A DNA stretch of 64,000 nucleotides from Deltaproteobacteria bacterium Ga0077539. GTDB taxonomy: Bacteria > Myxococcota_A > Polyangia > Polyangiales > Ga0077539. The stretch covers positions 24,588 through 88,587 of the forward strand of contig LNEO01000205.1 of the NCBI GenBank assembly GCA_001465015.1. The letters run 5' to 3'. The translations under genes and the position numbers were made by a program. Shown one piece after another: positions 25,562-35,446 of this stretch (positions within the stretch are counted from its first letter, which is position 1; every line of letters starts with the position of its first letter). The notes beneath the pieces were generated by a model, which was not told the origin of the DNA, did no database searches, and saw only the letters and a program-made list of their open reading frames with translations.

Positions 25562-26674
25562 TCAGGGCGCGGCGGCGGGAGAGAGCGCGCTGAGAGCGGC
25601 GGCGTTGGCGACGCTGGCGACGCGCGCGCGGCACTGCGCCGCGGTGGTCCTCGGTTCGAGCGCGGTGAGCTTCACGCAAAACGCTCGGGCGTATGGTTCG
25701 AGCTCCGTCGATCGACCGCGCAGCCACGCGGCCGCAGCGGTCCGCGTCGAGGCTCCTCGAGCCGCGGCGGCGGCGAGCACCGCGCTGTCCGGGACGACGC
25801 CGTCTTGAAAAGATGGGACAAAAAATGGTTCGGCCAGCCTGGTGCGCACCCTCGCGTCGAGCGCAGGGTCGACGGCGGCGTCCGCCTCGCTGACGAGCGC
25901 GATCGCTCGATCGCCGAGGGACCGCAGCGCGTCGCGCGCGGCGCTCGAGCCGCCGTCTGCGGGGGAGGCGTCGAGCTCACGAAGCGCGCAGCGCTCGACG
26001 AAGCGAAGGGCGTCGTCGTCGGATCGAGCGTCGCCCAAGGGGCGAAACGCCGGCACCGTGGCGGCCCCCTGCCGCGCGAACTGCGGGCACGGGAGGATCG
26101 CGGCCATTTCACGGCCGAGCTCGTCGTCGAGCGTCGCCCAACCGTCGAGCTGCGCGCGCATCTCGGCGACGAGCTCTTGCGCGAGGGTGGGGCTCGTCCC
26201 TGCGCCGATCGCGGCGAGCGCGCGTCGAACGCGGCTCTGGTGCTCCGGTGACCGCAGCGCTGCGCGCGCTTCGGCGAGCGTCTCGCGCGCCTCTTGCTCG
26301 TCGTCCGCCGCGAGCGCGAGCCAGGCCATCCACAGTCGAGCGTAGGGAACATCCATCGCGACGAGGACCCGGCGCATGCGGTCCGGCGTTCGATGGGCGA
26401 GCCGCAGCAGGTGCAAGAGCGGCGTGCCTCTCGTTCGCAGGCACTGCTCGTCGCACGGGCGGAGAGGGATCCGCGCGGGCCGGCCCATGGCGCCGTCTGG
26501 TCCGATGCCGAGCGCGCGCAGCATGGGCTCGGTGAGCCCGGGCGGCGCTACGCCGCTGTCTACGACTGCGGGGACGCGGTTGTTGCTTTGGACGTTGGAA
26601 GCTCGCTCGACGCAGCTCGAAGCCAGGAGTGCTGTGGCGAGAGCCAACGAGCTCGCTCGATGAGAGAGTGTCAC
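25562..26674 (-). CDS. hypothetical Ala-rich lipoprotein
   Basis: From GTG at 26674 the leader SLALATALLASSC has a good lipoprotein box at residue 21. The remaining 350 residues are Ala/Arg-rich and helical, with several repeats of 30-40 residues (for example EARETLAEARAAL and ALAAIGAG) suggesting a helical-repeat fold. I recognise no catalytic motif. An upstream in-frame ATG at 26743 would bury the leader in the chain, so I prefer the GTG. It is convergent with the kinase gene and divergent from the membrane protein at 26753. Confidence 0.65.
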   Translation of the reverse strand: MTLSHRASSLALATALLASSCVERASNVQSNNRVPAVVDSGVAPPGLTEPMLRALGIGPDGAMGRPARIPLRPCDEQCLRTRGTPLLHLLRLAHRTPDRMRRVLVAMDVPYARLWMAWLALAADDEQEARETLAEARAALRSPEHQSRVRRALAAIGAGTSPTLAQELVAEMRAQLDGWATLDDELGREMAAILPCPQFARQGAATVPAFRPLGDARSDDDALRFVERCALRELDASPADGGSSAARDALRSLGDRAIALVSEADAAVDPALDARVRTRLAEPFFVPSFQDGVVPDSAVLAAAAARGASTRTAAAAWLRGRSTELEPYARAFCVKLTALEPRTTAAQCRARVASVANAAALSALSPAAAP

Positions 26675-26752
26675 GACAGAGCGGACTGTACCTGACTGCC
26701 CGTTGAATGCAGCGGTGGCGTACGAGAGGCGCGTGCGCCACACTCACGGCCG

Positions 26753-27403
26753 ATGCTCGTCGAGCATGTCGGCCTGATGCTGTGGTTGATGCTCGGAGCG
26801 GTCGGTCAGGCCGCCTGGGCAGAAGCCGTGCTGGGACGCAACTCGGGCGCCGGGTGGGTGCTGTGGCTGAAGGCTCTGCTGCTCATCGGACCGATCGTGC
26901 TCACGCCGATGAGCGAGCTTGTGGCGCGCGAAGCCAGCGATCAACGCGTGCGTCTGTGGGCGCTGTGGGTGTGCGTCGGGGCGACGAGCGTGTATCTGAC
27001 GCTCAACGTGTGCTGCGCGATGCTGCCTTGGCGTCTCGAAGAGCCCGCGCTGGTGTTGGCGAGCACGGTTCCGTCGACGGTGGTCGCGGGGCTGTGTCTG
27101 CGGTGGGCGCTGCGCTCGATCGTGACGGGAACCGATGGTGGGCCGTACGACGATTTGCGAGAGCGTCCGCGGTCGTGGGCGCACGCGATCGAGCGCGAGT
27201 CGAGCTTGCTCGGCGGGACCGCGCTGTCGATGGCGATCCTCTCGTTCTCGCTCGCCGGCCTCGCGGCGGCGGGGCTGTGGAACAAGCCCGACCGTTGGCG
27301 CGAGGTCGGCTCCACGCTGGTCTTCTTCACGGTGTGCGGGCTGGTCTCGGTAAAAATCGCCCTGTTGCGACGGGCGACGATGCGCGCCGCGCAGGGGCTG
27401 TAG
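26753..27403 (+). CDS. hypothetical multi-pass membrane protein
   Basis: The 216-residue protein has about six hydrophobic segments (roughly residues 5-25, 35-52, 68-90, 100-118, 145-172 and 185-203) and short polar loops. No transporter signature is visible. It begins 78 bases from the divergent lipoprotein gene. It ends convergent to the gene at 27459, with 55 bases between. Confidence 0.65.
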   Translation: MLVEHVGLMLWLMLGAVGQAAWAEAVLGRNSGAGWVLWLKALLLIGPIVLTPMSELVAREASDQRVRLWALWVCVGATSVYLTLNVCCAMLPWRLEEPALVLASTVPSTVVAGLCLRWALRSIVTGTDGGPYDDLRERPRSWAHAIERESSLLGGTALSMAILSFSLAGLAAAGLWNKPDRWREVGSTLVFFTVCGLVSVKIALLRRATMRAAQGL

Positions 27404-27458
27404 ACTGCCCCGACGTCGTGCGTCGGACCGCTCGCGCTTCGCTGGCGGTAGTTGTCGA

Positions 27459-28106
27459 TTAGCGGTCGAATTCGCGCTGAAAGATCGGCTCGATGGCGTC
27501 GACCCACGCGACGGGAACGGCGCTCGCGCCTGCTTCGGCGGCGGCGATCGCCCGACTCGCGAGGATCTTGGCGGCCGAGGGGGACTCGGACGCGCGCTCG
27601 AGCTCGAAGCCTTGCACCGCGGCGCCCGCGCCGCTTCCGACGGCGGTGGCCAGGCCTCGCGCGTGCTCAGCGCTCGCGAAATCGAGCGCCACCTTGAGCG
27701 CGCGGCGGATTCGCGTCGCCTCGAAGCCGTCGACGATCGCGCCGGTGTCGGTCTTCGGTCTTCGCTCGAGGTACCGACGCAAGAGCGCGCCGGCCGTGAA
27801 GGTCGTGACGAGGTGCATCGTGGTGTCGACCGCGCCCAACCCGGGGACGACCTTCGTGAGGAGCCATCGAGCGCCCTTCTCGACGCGTCCGCGAGCAGAC
27901 ATGGGGTCTTCGAGGGTCACGAGCAGCTTGCGCGCTTCGGCCGTGAGGGTGACTCCGCACTCTTTGGCGACGCGGTCGAACATCGCGCCGCGCACTGCGC
28001 GGACGAAGGGACCATCGACGAAGGGAGGGAGCACTCGAGAGAGTGCAGCAGAGACCGCGCCGTACGCGATCCAGCGGGACTCCGAGCGGTGCGTGGTGTC
28101 GGACAT
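27459..28106 (-). CDS. hypothetical protein downstream of a Ser/Thr kinase
   Basis: I do not recognise this 215-residue protein. It has a Gly/Ala-rich helical pattern, with GARWLLTKVVPGLGAVDTT near residue 82 and SAEHARGLATAVGSGAGAAV near 145 that could form amphipathic hairpins. No signal peptide is seen. It lies 16 bases after the kinase stop and is the last gene of a minus-strand run, so it may be a kinase target or partner; that is inference. Confidence 0.6.
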   Translation of the reverse strand: MSDTTHRSESRWIAYGAVSAALSRVLPPFVDGPFVRAVRGAMFDRVAKECGVTLTAEARKLLVTLEDPMSARGRVEKGARWLLTKVVPGLGAVDTTMHLVTTFTAGALLRRYLERRPKTDTGAIVDGFEATRIRRALKVALDFASAEHARGLATAVGSGAGAAVQGFELERASESPSAAKILASRAIAAAEAGASAVPVAWVDAIEPIFQREFDR

Positions 28107-28122
28107 GGGAGGAAAGGCTCGT

Positions 28123-29430
28123 TCAGCGCGGGCGCGGCGTTCGAACGCGGCCGCGAGCGGGGGCTGTCGTACTCGTGCCGTTCGAGGGCGCGTTGGCCTG
28201 GGCGCCAGGCGCGGGCTGAGCGGCGCGCGGCTCGACGCGGTTGGCGCGATCGCTGTTGTCGGCGGTCGCGTTGTCCTTCCATCGGACGAACGAGAGGGCG
28301 ACAGCGGCGACGAGCACGACCGAGACGATCGCGATCGAGCTGGCGTTGAGCTTGGGGCTCGGCTGCGCCGAGGGCGACCCCGGCTTGATTTCTTGTGTCT
28401 GCCCCTTGGCCTTGTCGCCTTCGACCGGAGCGGGGACCGCGCCGCCGTGCTGGTGCCGACGAACGAGCGGCGCCGTGGCCACCGCGGACACCTGCGCGCT
28501 CCCGCGAAACGCGGCGGCGAGCGTCGCGGCGAACTCGCTGGAGGACAAGAATCGATCGTTGGCCTTCTTCGACAGCGCTCGCTCGAAGCACTGATCGACG
28601 AGCGCGGGGAGGTCTTTCACCCATTTGCTCGGCGGCGGGGGCACGTCGTTGGCGACCGCGTACGAGACGGCCACGGCGTCGTCGCCGGGAAAAGGGCGGA
28701 TCCCGCAGAGCGACTCGTAGAGCACCGCGGCGAGCGAAAACTGGTCGCCGCGCGCGGTGTACACGCCGCGCGTGATCGCCTCGGGAGAGGCGTACGCGGG
28801 CGTTCCGAGAAACTGACCGTCGCGCGTGAGCTGCACGTCCGAGACGCGCGCGATGCCGAAGTCGGTGACCTTCACCGCCCCGTCGGGCGCGATGAGGATG
28901 TTGTCGGGCTTTACGTCGCGATGAATGATCCCTGCGGCGTGCATCGCGTCGAGCGCCGCGCCGACGCCCCGAGCGAGGGCGACGACGGCGCGCGCGTCGA
29001 GCTTGCCGTCGTTGATGCGGGCGCGGAGCGTCTGGCCAGAGACGTATTCGTAGACGAGGTAGGGGCCGAGGGTCGCGTCGATTCCCGTGTCGTGCAGCGT
29101 GACGACGTTGGGGTGCTGGAGTCGCGCAGCGGCGCGGGCCTCGTTGCGAAAGCGGGCGATGTACGCGTCTCGCGCGTTGCCCGCGGCGTCGAGCCTCAGC
29201 ACTTTGATAGCGATCTGGCGGCCGAGCTCTGGGTCTGTCGCGAGGTAGACCCTGCCCATCGCGCCTTCTCCGAGGAGCCTCGAGACCTGATATCGACCAA
29301 TGGCTGGCGGCGTCGAAGGCCGCGAGCTCGGGCGCTTGGGCTCGATTCGAGCAGGAGGCTGAGCGGCAGGCCGAGCGTCTCGACGCTCATTTGTCGCAGC
29401 CAGCGCGTTCGCGATCGGGTCAGCCTCCAC
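28123..29430 (-). CDS. transmembrane Ser/Thr protein kinase
   Basis: The 435-residue protein starts with GTG and has an intact kinase domain after a basic, Pro-rich N-terminus of about 45 residues. It contains LLGEGAMGRVYLA near 53, IAIKVL near 73, HRDVKPDNILI near 169 and DFGIARV near 190, followed by TPAYASPEA. A membrane helix (SIAIVSVVLVAAVALSFV) lies near residue 370 and a short Ala/Arg/Pro-rich tail is outside. There is no recognised sensor domain, so the external tail is too small to predict a ligand. It is 14 bases after aroE in the same orientation. Confidence 0.88.
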   Translation of the reverse strand: MEADPIANALAATNERRDARPAAQPPARIEPKRPSSRPSTPPAIGRYQVSRLLGEGAMGRVYLATDPELGRQIAIKVLRLDAAGNARDAYIARFRNEARAAARLQHPNVVTLHDTGIDATLGPYLVYEYVSGQTLRARINDGKLDARAVVALARGVGAALDAMHAAGIIHRDVKPDNILIAPDGAVKVTDFGIARVSDVQLTRDGQFLGTPAYASPEAITRGVYTARGDQFSLAAVLYESLCGIRPFPGDDAVAVSYAVANDVPPPPSKWVKDLPALVDQCFERALSKKANDRFLSSSEFAATLAAAFRGSAQVSAVATAPLVRRHQHGGAVPAPVEGDKAKGQTQEIKPGSPSAQPSPKLNASSIAIVSVVLVAAVALSFVRWKDNATADNSDRANRVEPRAAQPAPGAQANAPSNGTSTTAPARGRVRTPRPR

Positions 29431-29444
29431 GATGATGACGGAAT

Positions 29445-30341
29445 CTATCCGCCCGAATCACCGTCGTCGAGAAACCGACGGAACGCGCTCGCCGGCGGAG
29501 CTCCACCGCACCAGCGCGCGAGGGCGAGCGCCCCTTGGCGAGCGAGCATTCCCAGCCCGTCCACCGTGTGGATTCCCCGCGCTTTCGCGACCTTCAGCCA
29601 GGGGGTTAGCACCGGGGCGTACACGATGTCCATCGCGGTCGCGCGGCTCCGCGCATGACCGATCCATCGCTGCGCGGCGTCGTACTCGAGATCGCCAACG
29701 AGCTGGGCAGCCCCCGAGCGATGCATCCCGAGCGGCGTACATTGGATCACGATGTCCGCTCTCTCGTGTGCGCTCTTCACGGATTCATCGTCGGCCCACG
29801 AGAGCGCGAGGCCATCGCGAACGCCGAGGCCATCGCAAGCGCGGACGCAGTCGATTCCCTGATCGATCGCGCGGGCCACGACGGTGATCGAGCGGCAACC
29901 TTCTCGCGCGAGCCCGACCGCGACGGCGCGCGCGGCGCCGCCTGCGCCGAGGAGAACAACGTTGGCCCCAGCGATCGACACGCCTGCGTCAGTGAGCGCG
30001 CGGGCGGCTCCAGGGGCGTCGGTGTTGTGCGCGGCCCATCCAGCGCCGAGAGGAGAGAGCACGTTCGCCGCTCCGATGCGGCGAGCGTCGTCGTCGACGA
30101 CTGTGCAGAGATCGATGACCGCGCGCTTGTGGGGGACGGTCACGTTGGCTCCGGCGCAGTTCATCGCGCGCAGCGCGGCGAGGACCGCGGCGAGCTCATC
30201 GGGCGCGACGTCGAACGCCAGATACGCGAAGTCCTCGTGACGACCGAGCGCCGCGAGGGCGGCGGTCATCATGGCTGGCGAGCGCGAGTGCGAGACCGGG
30301 TGGCCGAGCAGCGCGAGCAGGCGCGTCTTTGCGGTGGTCAC
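29445..30341 (-). CDS. aroE: shikimate dehydrogenase
   Basis: The 298-residue enzyme reduces 3-dehydroshikimate to shikimate with NADPH in aromatic amino acid biosynthesis. Typical motifs are GHPVSHSRSPAMM near residue 13, NCAGANVTVPHK near 58 with the catalytic Lys, HNTDAPG near 96, the nucleotide loop LLGAGGAARAVAVGL near 119, and QCTPLGMH near 195. GTG at 30341 is the best start; upstream sequence in this frame is antisense to the lipoprotein gene. It lies 11 bases after the lipoprotein gene stop, in a probable operon with the kinase. Confidence 0.9.
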   Translation of the reverse strand: MTTAKTRLLALLGHPVSHSRSPAMMTAALAALGRHEDFAYLAFDVAPDELAAVLAALRAMNCAGANVTVPHKRAVIDLCTVVDDDARRIGAANVLSPLGAGWAAHNTDAPGAARALTDAGVSIAGANVVLLGAGGAARAVAVGLAREGCRSITVVARAIDQGIDCVRACDGLGVRDGLALSWADDESVKSAHERADIVIQCTPLGMHRSGAAQLVGDLEYDAAQRWIGHARSRATAMDIVYAPVLTPWLKVAKARGIHTVDGLGMLARQGALALARWCGGAPPASAFRRFLDDGDSGG

Positions 30342-30352
30342 GGCGTCGAGCG

Positions 30353-32305
30353 TCAGCGCAGCGCTTGAGCGAGGCCGGTGAGGGTCGAGTTCTGGACCTC
30401 GATTTCGAGCGAGAATCGCTGGTTTCCATCGACCTCGGCGTTGCTCATCCGAAGCACGATGGGCGTCGCTCCGCGGTCTGGCATTCGAGCGATCGCGGCG
30501 CGCGCGTCTGTCGCGGCGCGCTGCTGCTGTTGCTGCCTCAGCATGAGGTTGGGAAATCCCGCGGGAATAAAGGACCACGAGAACGCCCCTCCCCGCGCGC
30601 CGTGCGCCGCGAGGTCGAGCGCCGGGACCGTGCGCGCGGAGATCTCTGCCCATCGAGCGCGCACGTCGGGACCGGAGACCACGGTCACGTACGGCCCGTC
30701 GGGGATGAACAAGTACTGCATCGGCGGCGCCGTCGCCGGCGCGCGCGCGGGTCGACGAGCCGTCCCTGTCGGGTTCATGGTGCGCGCGGCCTCTGCCATC
30801 GCGGCGAAGTCGGGCAGCTCGAAGGCAAACGATCCTGCGGGCAGTCCTCGCGTCGGGATCTCGCGGACCTGCCGCCAGTTGACGCTGTACCGACGCGCGT
30901 CGGCCCTGCGCGCGAGCGTGTCGATCGCCCGCGTAAACGCTGGATTGCGGACGATCGTGAGGAGCTGTCGCGTGTCTGCGATCGACGCAGTGGCGCGCGC
31001 GGCGTCTGGATACCGAATGATCCCGGTCGCCATGGGGCGGCCCTGCGCGTCGGCTCCGACGGTGACGGCGACCCCGAGGTCGGCGTCGAGCTGTCGCGTG
31101 AGGACTTGCTGCAGCTGCGTGAGCATCGCGGGCGGGAGCCTCGCCTCGTTGCGACCAAGGGCCACGGCGATATCCGTGAGCGGGCGCGCGTAGGGGGCCC
31201 ACGCCTGGTGTCCGAGGCTGCCGGTGAGCACCATCGCCGAGTCCCCGGACAAGCGCTGAAGGTGCTGCTCGGGCAAGGGCGGTGCGGTGCGCGATCCTTC
31301 GAGCAGGGCTCGCGCGAACGATCCGCTCGGGTTGCGGAGATCGCCGCTGCCGACGAGGCGCACGCGCTGGTCGTCGAAGGTCACGGTGAGGTCGAGGCCT
31401 GTGGACTCGCCCCAGATGGCGCGGGTGTTGGCGACGAAATCGTGTGCGAGCCGCACGAGCGGCTGTCGAACGTCCGCGTGGTTGAACGGCGGCTCAGTGC
31501 TTCGGCCGAGGTCGCGGTCGATCTCTCGGTCGATCTCGTCGAGCGCTCGCGTGACGTCTTGCGAGAGCATCGCGCGAATGGCGTTGGGAAACACCGTCGC
31601 GACGATGGCGTTCGCCGGCGAATCGCGCCGCGTGAGCGTTCGCGCGAGGAAGGGGGTGACCGTTTCGAGTCCGGATCGAGCGCCGGTCGTGCAGGTGAGC
31701 CGCCCTTCGTTGGGCCTCGGGGTGGGCGAGATGAAGCAGACGCTGCTCTCTTCGCGGGAGGGCGCGGCGAGCTCTTTGTCTGCGCCGTTGCGCTGGGGGG
31801 TCTGATCGGGCTCGTTGCCGACCGCGGTGACCTCGATCACGCCGTTGCCGAGCGGTCGAGAGCGAAACCCTCGTCCGAGTCGCTGCAGCGTCGTCTGCGG
31901 CGCTGGGATGGCGAGGGATAGGACGAAGGACGGGCGTCCGCCGGCGAACACGACGGCTCCGTCCATGGGTCGATCGGTCTGCACCACGCGCGCGAGCGCC
32001 TCGTTGCCGAGCACTTGCGAGAGCAGCTCTCCTGCGACGCCGTTGGCCTGCTGTTCATCGACGAACCCGTAGCGCGCGATGCGGGTCGCGACGGTGCGCA
32101 CGCTCGTGGCGCGCACGAGCGCGACGAGCTCTGCAGGGGCCGCGACCTCGGACACGTCGTCCGGAGCGACGACGGCGCGCCGCTCGTTGCCGCTCGGCGC
32201 CGTGATCTGCTGGTTATTGACGGTCGTGGTGGTGGTCGTGCCACCAGTGCACGACGCGAGGGCGAGCGAGAGCAGCGCGGTGCGCGCGGGGGTCCATGGC
32301 TTCAT
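30353..32305 (-). CDS. hypothetical lipoprotein
   Basis: The 650-residue protein has a leader with box ALASC at residue 19 and a Thr-rich linker (GGTTTTTTVNN). The rest alternates beta and helical segments, with long stretches rich in RLxxALDEID and QQQQQR. I recognise no family signature. The charge pattern and leader place it at the outer membrane or periplasm. It lies between a barrel-like protein gene (32348) and aroE on the same strand, at close spacing. Confidence 0.7.
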   Translation of the reverse strand: MKPWTPARTALLSLALASCTGGTTTTTTVNNQQITAPSGNERRAVVAPDDVSEVAAPAELVALVRATSVRTVATRIARYGFVDEQQANGVAGELLSQVLGNEALARVVQTDRPMDGAVVFAGGRPSFVLSLAIPAPQTTLQRLGRGFRSRPLGNGVIEVTAVGNEPDQTPQRNGADKELAAPSREESSVCFISPTPRPNEGRLTCTTGARSGLETVTPFLARTLTRRDSPANAIVATVFPNAIRAMLSQDVTRALDEIDREIDRDLGRSTEPPFNHADVRQPLVRLAHDFVANTRAIWGESTGLDLTVTFDDQRVRLVGSGDLRNPSGSFARALLEGSRTAPPLPEQHLQRLSGDSAMVLTGSLGHQAWAPYARPLTDIAVALGRNEARLPPAMLTQLQQVLTRQLDADLGVAVTVGADAQGRPMATGIIRYPDAARATASIADTRQLLTIVRNPAFTRAIDTLARRADARRYSVNWRQVREIPTRGLPAGSFAFELPDFAAMAEAARTMNPTGTARRPARAPATAPPMQYLFIPDGPYVTVVSGPDVRARWAEISARTVPALDLAAHGARGGAFSWSFIPAGFPNLMLRQQQQQRAATDARAAIARMPDRGATPIVLRMSNAEVDGNQRFSLEIEVQNSTLTGLAQALR

Positions 32306-32347
32306 TCGGAGAGTTGCGGGAAGCGTACAACAGCGTCTCGCGATGAA

Positions 32348-33082
32348 CTACTGCGCGCGCGTTCGGCGAAAGAGCTCGACGTACAGCGCGACGAAGGGCA
32401 CCGCGAGCAGCTGCAGGTCGACGTCGATTCCCGCGGCGATGTCCGTGCTGTTTTGCACGCCAAAGAAGTGTCGCGCCTCGACCCAGAGACCAAAGGACAG
32501 CGCGTATACCCCGTGGTAGTTGTGCGAGCGAATGCCCCAGAAGAGCCGCCCCGAGGCGCCCGGCGCCAGGCTCGTGCCGTCCCAGCGGAGCGCGAAGGAG
32601 GGAGTGAGCACCAGCGGAAACGCCTCGGTGATGGGCAACAACAAGCTCGCCCCGAGCGACGGCGTGACGTCCGCGAAGTGATCGATGCGCGCGGCGATGG
32701 CGGGGCCGATTCCGAAGGCGCGCGGCGTGGTGCGGCCAAAGAGCATGTCTGCCCGCCAGGCGAGCGTGAAGACCCCGGCCGGAACGAGCCCCGGCGCGAA
32801 GCGCGCTCCTCCGCCGAGGACCACTTGTGCAGTGAACTCGAAGGGCGGTCGCCGCGGCGGCCCCGCGGTCTGTTGGTCGCTCTCGCCGCCAGGCGCTGCG
32901 CTCGTCGCCGCGCTGGGCGCGTTGTTTGCGGCGGTCGCGTTGGTCGCTGCGCGGCTCGTTGCACTCGCTGTTGCGTCGGTCGCGCTGGACGCGTCGCTCG
33001 TCGCCGCTGTGCCCTGCACGGCCTGCGCCGAGGGGGACGGCTGCAGCGCTTGGGCGGCGACGGACAGCAGGATCGAGAACAT
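32348..33082 (-). CDS. probable outer-membrane beta-barrel protein
   Basis: From ATG at 33082 the 244-residue protein begins with a signal peptide (MFSILLSVAAQAL), then an Ala/Ser/Thr-rich linker of about 65 residues. The C-terminal 160 residues alternate hydrophobic and polar residues with aromatic belts (FTAQVVLGGGARF, LSFGLWVEARHFFGV). This is typical of small outer-membrane barrels. The upstream in-frame Met would place a signal peptide internally, so it was rejected. Substrate and role are unknown. Confidence 0.65.
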   Translation of the reverse strand: MFSILLSVAAQALQPSPSAQAVQGTAATSDASSATDATASATSRAATNATAANNAPSAATSAAPGGESDQQTAGPPRRPPFEFTAQVVLGGGARFAPGLVPAGVFTLAWRADMLFGRTTPRAFGIGPAIAARIDHFADVTPSLGASLLLPITEAFPLVLTPSFALRWDGTSLAPGASGRLFWGIRSHNYHGVYALSFGLWVEARHFFGVQNSTDIAAGIDVDLQLLAVPFVALYVELFRRTRAQ

Positions 33083-33216
33083 GGGCCTGGCGATTGGGAG
33101 CGTCGCAGGGGGCGAGCGGTTCGATTGAGAGGGCCAGCGGAAGAAATCCGAGGGGCGTCGGCAGACATCAGTTCTACCGCTCGAACCACGAGCGGCGCTA
33201 CCATGCGTGGCCAACG

Positions 33217-34356
33217 ATGACCGAGACGATTCGATTGGCGAGGCCGCATTTCGACGAGCAAGAAGAGCTGGCCGTCGCGCGCGTGCTGCGCTCGGGGATG
33301 CTCGTACAAGGCCCAGAGGTCGCAGCGTTCGAGAAGGAGACGCTCGCCGCGCTGCAGGCGTCGGATGACACTGCCGCCGTCGCGGTCGCCAACGGGACGT
33401 GCGCGCTCGAGCTCGCGTTGGCGGCGCTCGATGTGGGGCCGGGGGACGAGGTGATCGTTCCGAGCGTGACGTGGCCGTCGCCGGGCAACGCGGTGATTCT
33501 TCGCGGGGCCGTTCCGGTGATCGCCGATGTCTTGCCGACGACGTTCAACCTCGACCCCAAGTCCGTGGCGAAGCTCTTGACCCCGAAGACCCGCGCGATC
33601 ATCGCGGTCGATCAGTTCGGCGTCCCTGCGGACATCGCGGGCGTCCGTCGCGTCGCCGGTGACATCCCGATCATCGAGGACGCGGCGTGCGCGATCGGCA
33701 GCACCATCGATGGCACATCCTGCGGGCTTCAAGGCGACGTCGGGACCTTCAGCTTTCACCCGCGCAAAGTCGTGTCGACCGGAGAGGGCGGCATGATCGT
33801 CTCCTGGCGGCGCGCGCTCGTGACGCGGCTCCGAACGCTGCGCAACCACGGGCAGGTCGAGCCGGGAATCTTCCGAGAAGCAGGTCCCAACGAGCGCATG
33901 AGCGAGATGCAGGCCGCCATCGGTCGCGTGCAAATCTCCAAGCTTCCAGAGATCCTGAGGCTGCGTCGCGCCGTCGCCGAAGAGATCCGCGACGGGCTCG
34001 ACCTCGCGTGGCAGAAGATCCCCGACGCCGCGAGGGTCAACCACCAGACGCTCGGGTTCGTGCTCCCCAAGCCGCAGAGCGGGACGCGTCGCGCCGCGCG
34101 AGACGCGCTCGTCAAGGCGCTTCGCGAAGACGGCGTCGAGGCGAATTTTCTCTCGTACGCGCTGCACAGACTGCCGCCGTTTGCGGCACACGCAATCAAC
34201 TCGGTCCGCGAGCTGCACGTCTCCGAGGTGATCGTGGACGGAGGAATGGCCGTGCCGATCCATACCAAGATGAGCGCAGCGGACGCAGCGCGGGTGATCG
34301 ACGTCGTGCGCAAGCACGCGGCGTGGGCCATCGGCTCGCGCGAGCTCGAGCTCTGA
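33217..34356 (+). CDS. DegT/DnrJ/EryC1 aminotransferase
   Basis: The 379-residue PLP enzyme belongs to the sugar aminotransferase family. Visible are VLRSGMLVQGPEVAAFE near residue 21, VANGTCALELAL near 58, VPSVTWPSPGNAV near 82, VDQFGVPAD near 129, EDAACAIGS near 152 and the PLP-Lys in FSFHPRKVVSTGEGG near 176. Such enzymes aminate keto sugars for cell-surface polysaccharides or natural products. No sugar biosynthesis genes accompany it here. It starts 134 bases from the divergent barrel gene, and 14 bases separate its stop from the next gene. Confidence 0.88.
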   Translation: MTETIRLARPHFDEQEELAVARVLRSGMLVQGPEVAAFEKETLAALQASDDTAAVAVANGTCALELALAALDVGPGDEVIVPSVTWPSPGNAVILRGAVPVIADVLPTTFNLDPKSVAKLLTPKTRAIIAVDQFGVPADIAGVRRVAGDIPIIEDAACAIGSTIDGTSCGLQGDVGTFSFHPRKVVSTGEGGMIVSWRRALVTRLRTLRNHGQVEPGIFREAGPNERMSEMQAAIGRVQISKLPEILRLRRAVAEEIRDGLDLAWQKIPDAARVNHQTLGFVLPKPQSGTRRAARDALVKALREDGVEANFLSYALHRLPPFAAHAINSVRELHVSEVIVDGGMAVPIHTKMSAADAARVIDVVRKHAAWAIGSRELEL

Positions 34357-34370
34357 GCGGTCGGGCGTCC

Positions 34371-35393
34371 ATGGCGTCGAGCGACAAGGTCATCGTCGAG
34401 GTCCGCGAGCTGATCAAGACGTTTTCGCTCGGGCTCGTGCGGCTGCGCGAGCGCCCTCCGGGCACCGAGCCGACGACGATCGAACGGCTGCTCGCGAAGC
34501 TCCCGGCCGCGGACAAATTTCACCGTCGCGTCGAGGCCGTGAAGAGCATCTCGTTCGACGTGTACGAGAACGAGATCTTCGGATTTCTCGGCCCCAACGG
34601 CGCGGGAAAGACCACGACGATCAAGATGCTGCTGGGGCTGATCTTTCCGACCCGCGGGACGGCGCGGCTGTTCGGGCGCGAGGTGACCGACCCAGAGGCG
34701 CGCAGGATGCTCGGGTTTCTTCCAGAGAATCCGTATCTCTACCAGTACCTCACGGGCCTCGAGCTCATGGACTTTTGCGGCAGGCTCGCCGGCCTCGACG
34801 CCGCTCAGCGCAAGAAGCGCACGAGCGAGCTCATCGAACGCGTGGGCCTCAACCACGCCGCGGATCGCCCGGTGCGCAAGTACTCCAAGGGCATGATGCA
34901 GCGCCTCGGCCTGGCGCAGGCGCTGCTCGGCGAGCCCAAGCTTCTCGTGCTCGACGAGCCGATGACGGGCCTCGATCCCATCGGCCGCAAAGAGGTGCGC
35001 GACCTCATGCTCGAAGAGAAGAAGAAGGGCTGCACCCTGCTCTTCTCGTCGCACATCTTGAGCGACGTCGAGATGCTCTGCGACCGCGTGGCGATCATTC
35101 ATCGCGGGCAGATGAGCGCGTACGGGAGGCTCGACGAGCTCTTGCGCTCGGACGTTCGCCACGTCGAGATCGAGGTCTCGGGCGCAGACGATGCGCTGAA
35201 GAGCGCGATCGCCGAGAAGGCGCTGCGCGTCGATCCGATGGGCGCCAACACGGTGTTTACCGTCGAAGGCGACGCCAACGCCGACGCGGTGATCGACGCG
35301 GTACGTGCAAAGGGTGCGCGCATCGTCGCTGTGACGCCGAGGCGCGAGACGCTCGAGGACCTCTTCGTGCGCAAGGCGCTCGTGAGCGGTTGA
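34371..35393 (+). CDS. ABC transporter ATP-binding protein
   Basis: The 340-residue protein has Walker A GPNGAGKTTT near residue 77, a signature YSKGMMQRLG near 170, Walker B LLVLDEPMTGLD near 186 and an H-loop SSH near 222. A C-terminal extension of about 80 residues fits DrrA/NatA-like export ATPases. It carries a 45-residue N-terminal insertion between the first strand and the nucleotide core. No permease gene is next to it, so its partner is elsewhere. It shares the run with the aminotransferase gene. Confidence 0.9.
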   Translation: MASSDKVIVEVRELIKTFSLGLVRLRERPPGTEPTTIERLLAKLPAADKFHRRVEAVKSISFDVYENEIFGFLGPNGAGKTTTIKMLLGLIFPTRGTARLFGREVTDPEARRMLGFLPENPYLYQYLTGLELMDFCGRLAGLDAAQRKKRTSELIERVGLNHAADRPVRKYSKGMMQRLGLAQALLGEPKLLVLDEPMTGLDPIGRKEVRDLMLEEKKKGCTLLFSSHILSDVEMLCDRVAIIHRGQMSAYGRLDELLRSDVRHVEIEVSGADDALKSAIAEKALRVDPMGANTVFTVEGDANADAVIDAVRAKGARIVAVTPRRETLEDLFVRKALVSG

Positions 35394-35446
35394 GCGCGCG
35401 CCCAGAGAAAACAGCGCTATTCTTCGAGGATCAGGAGGTCCCGAAG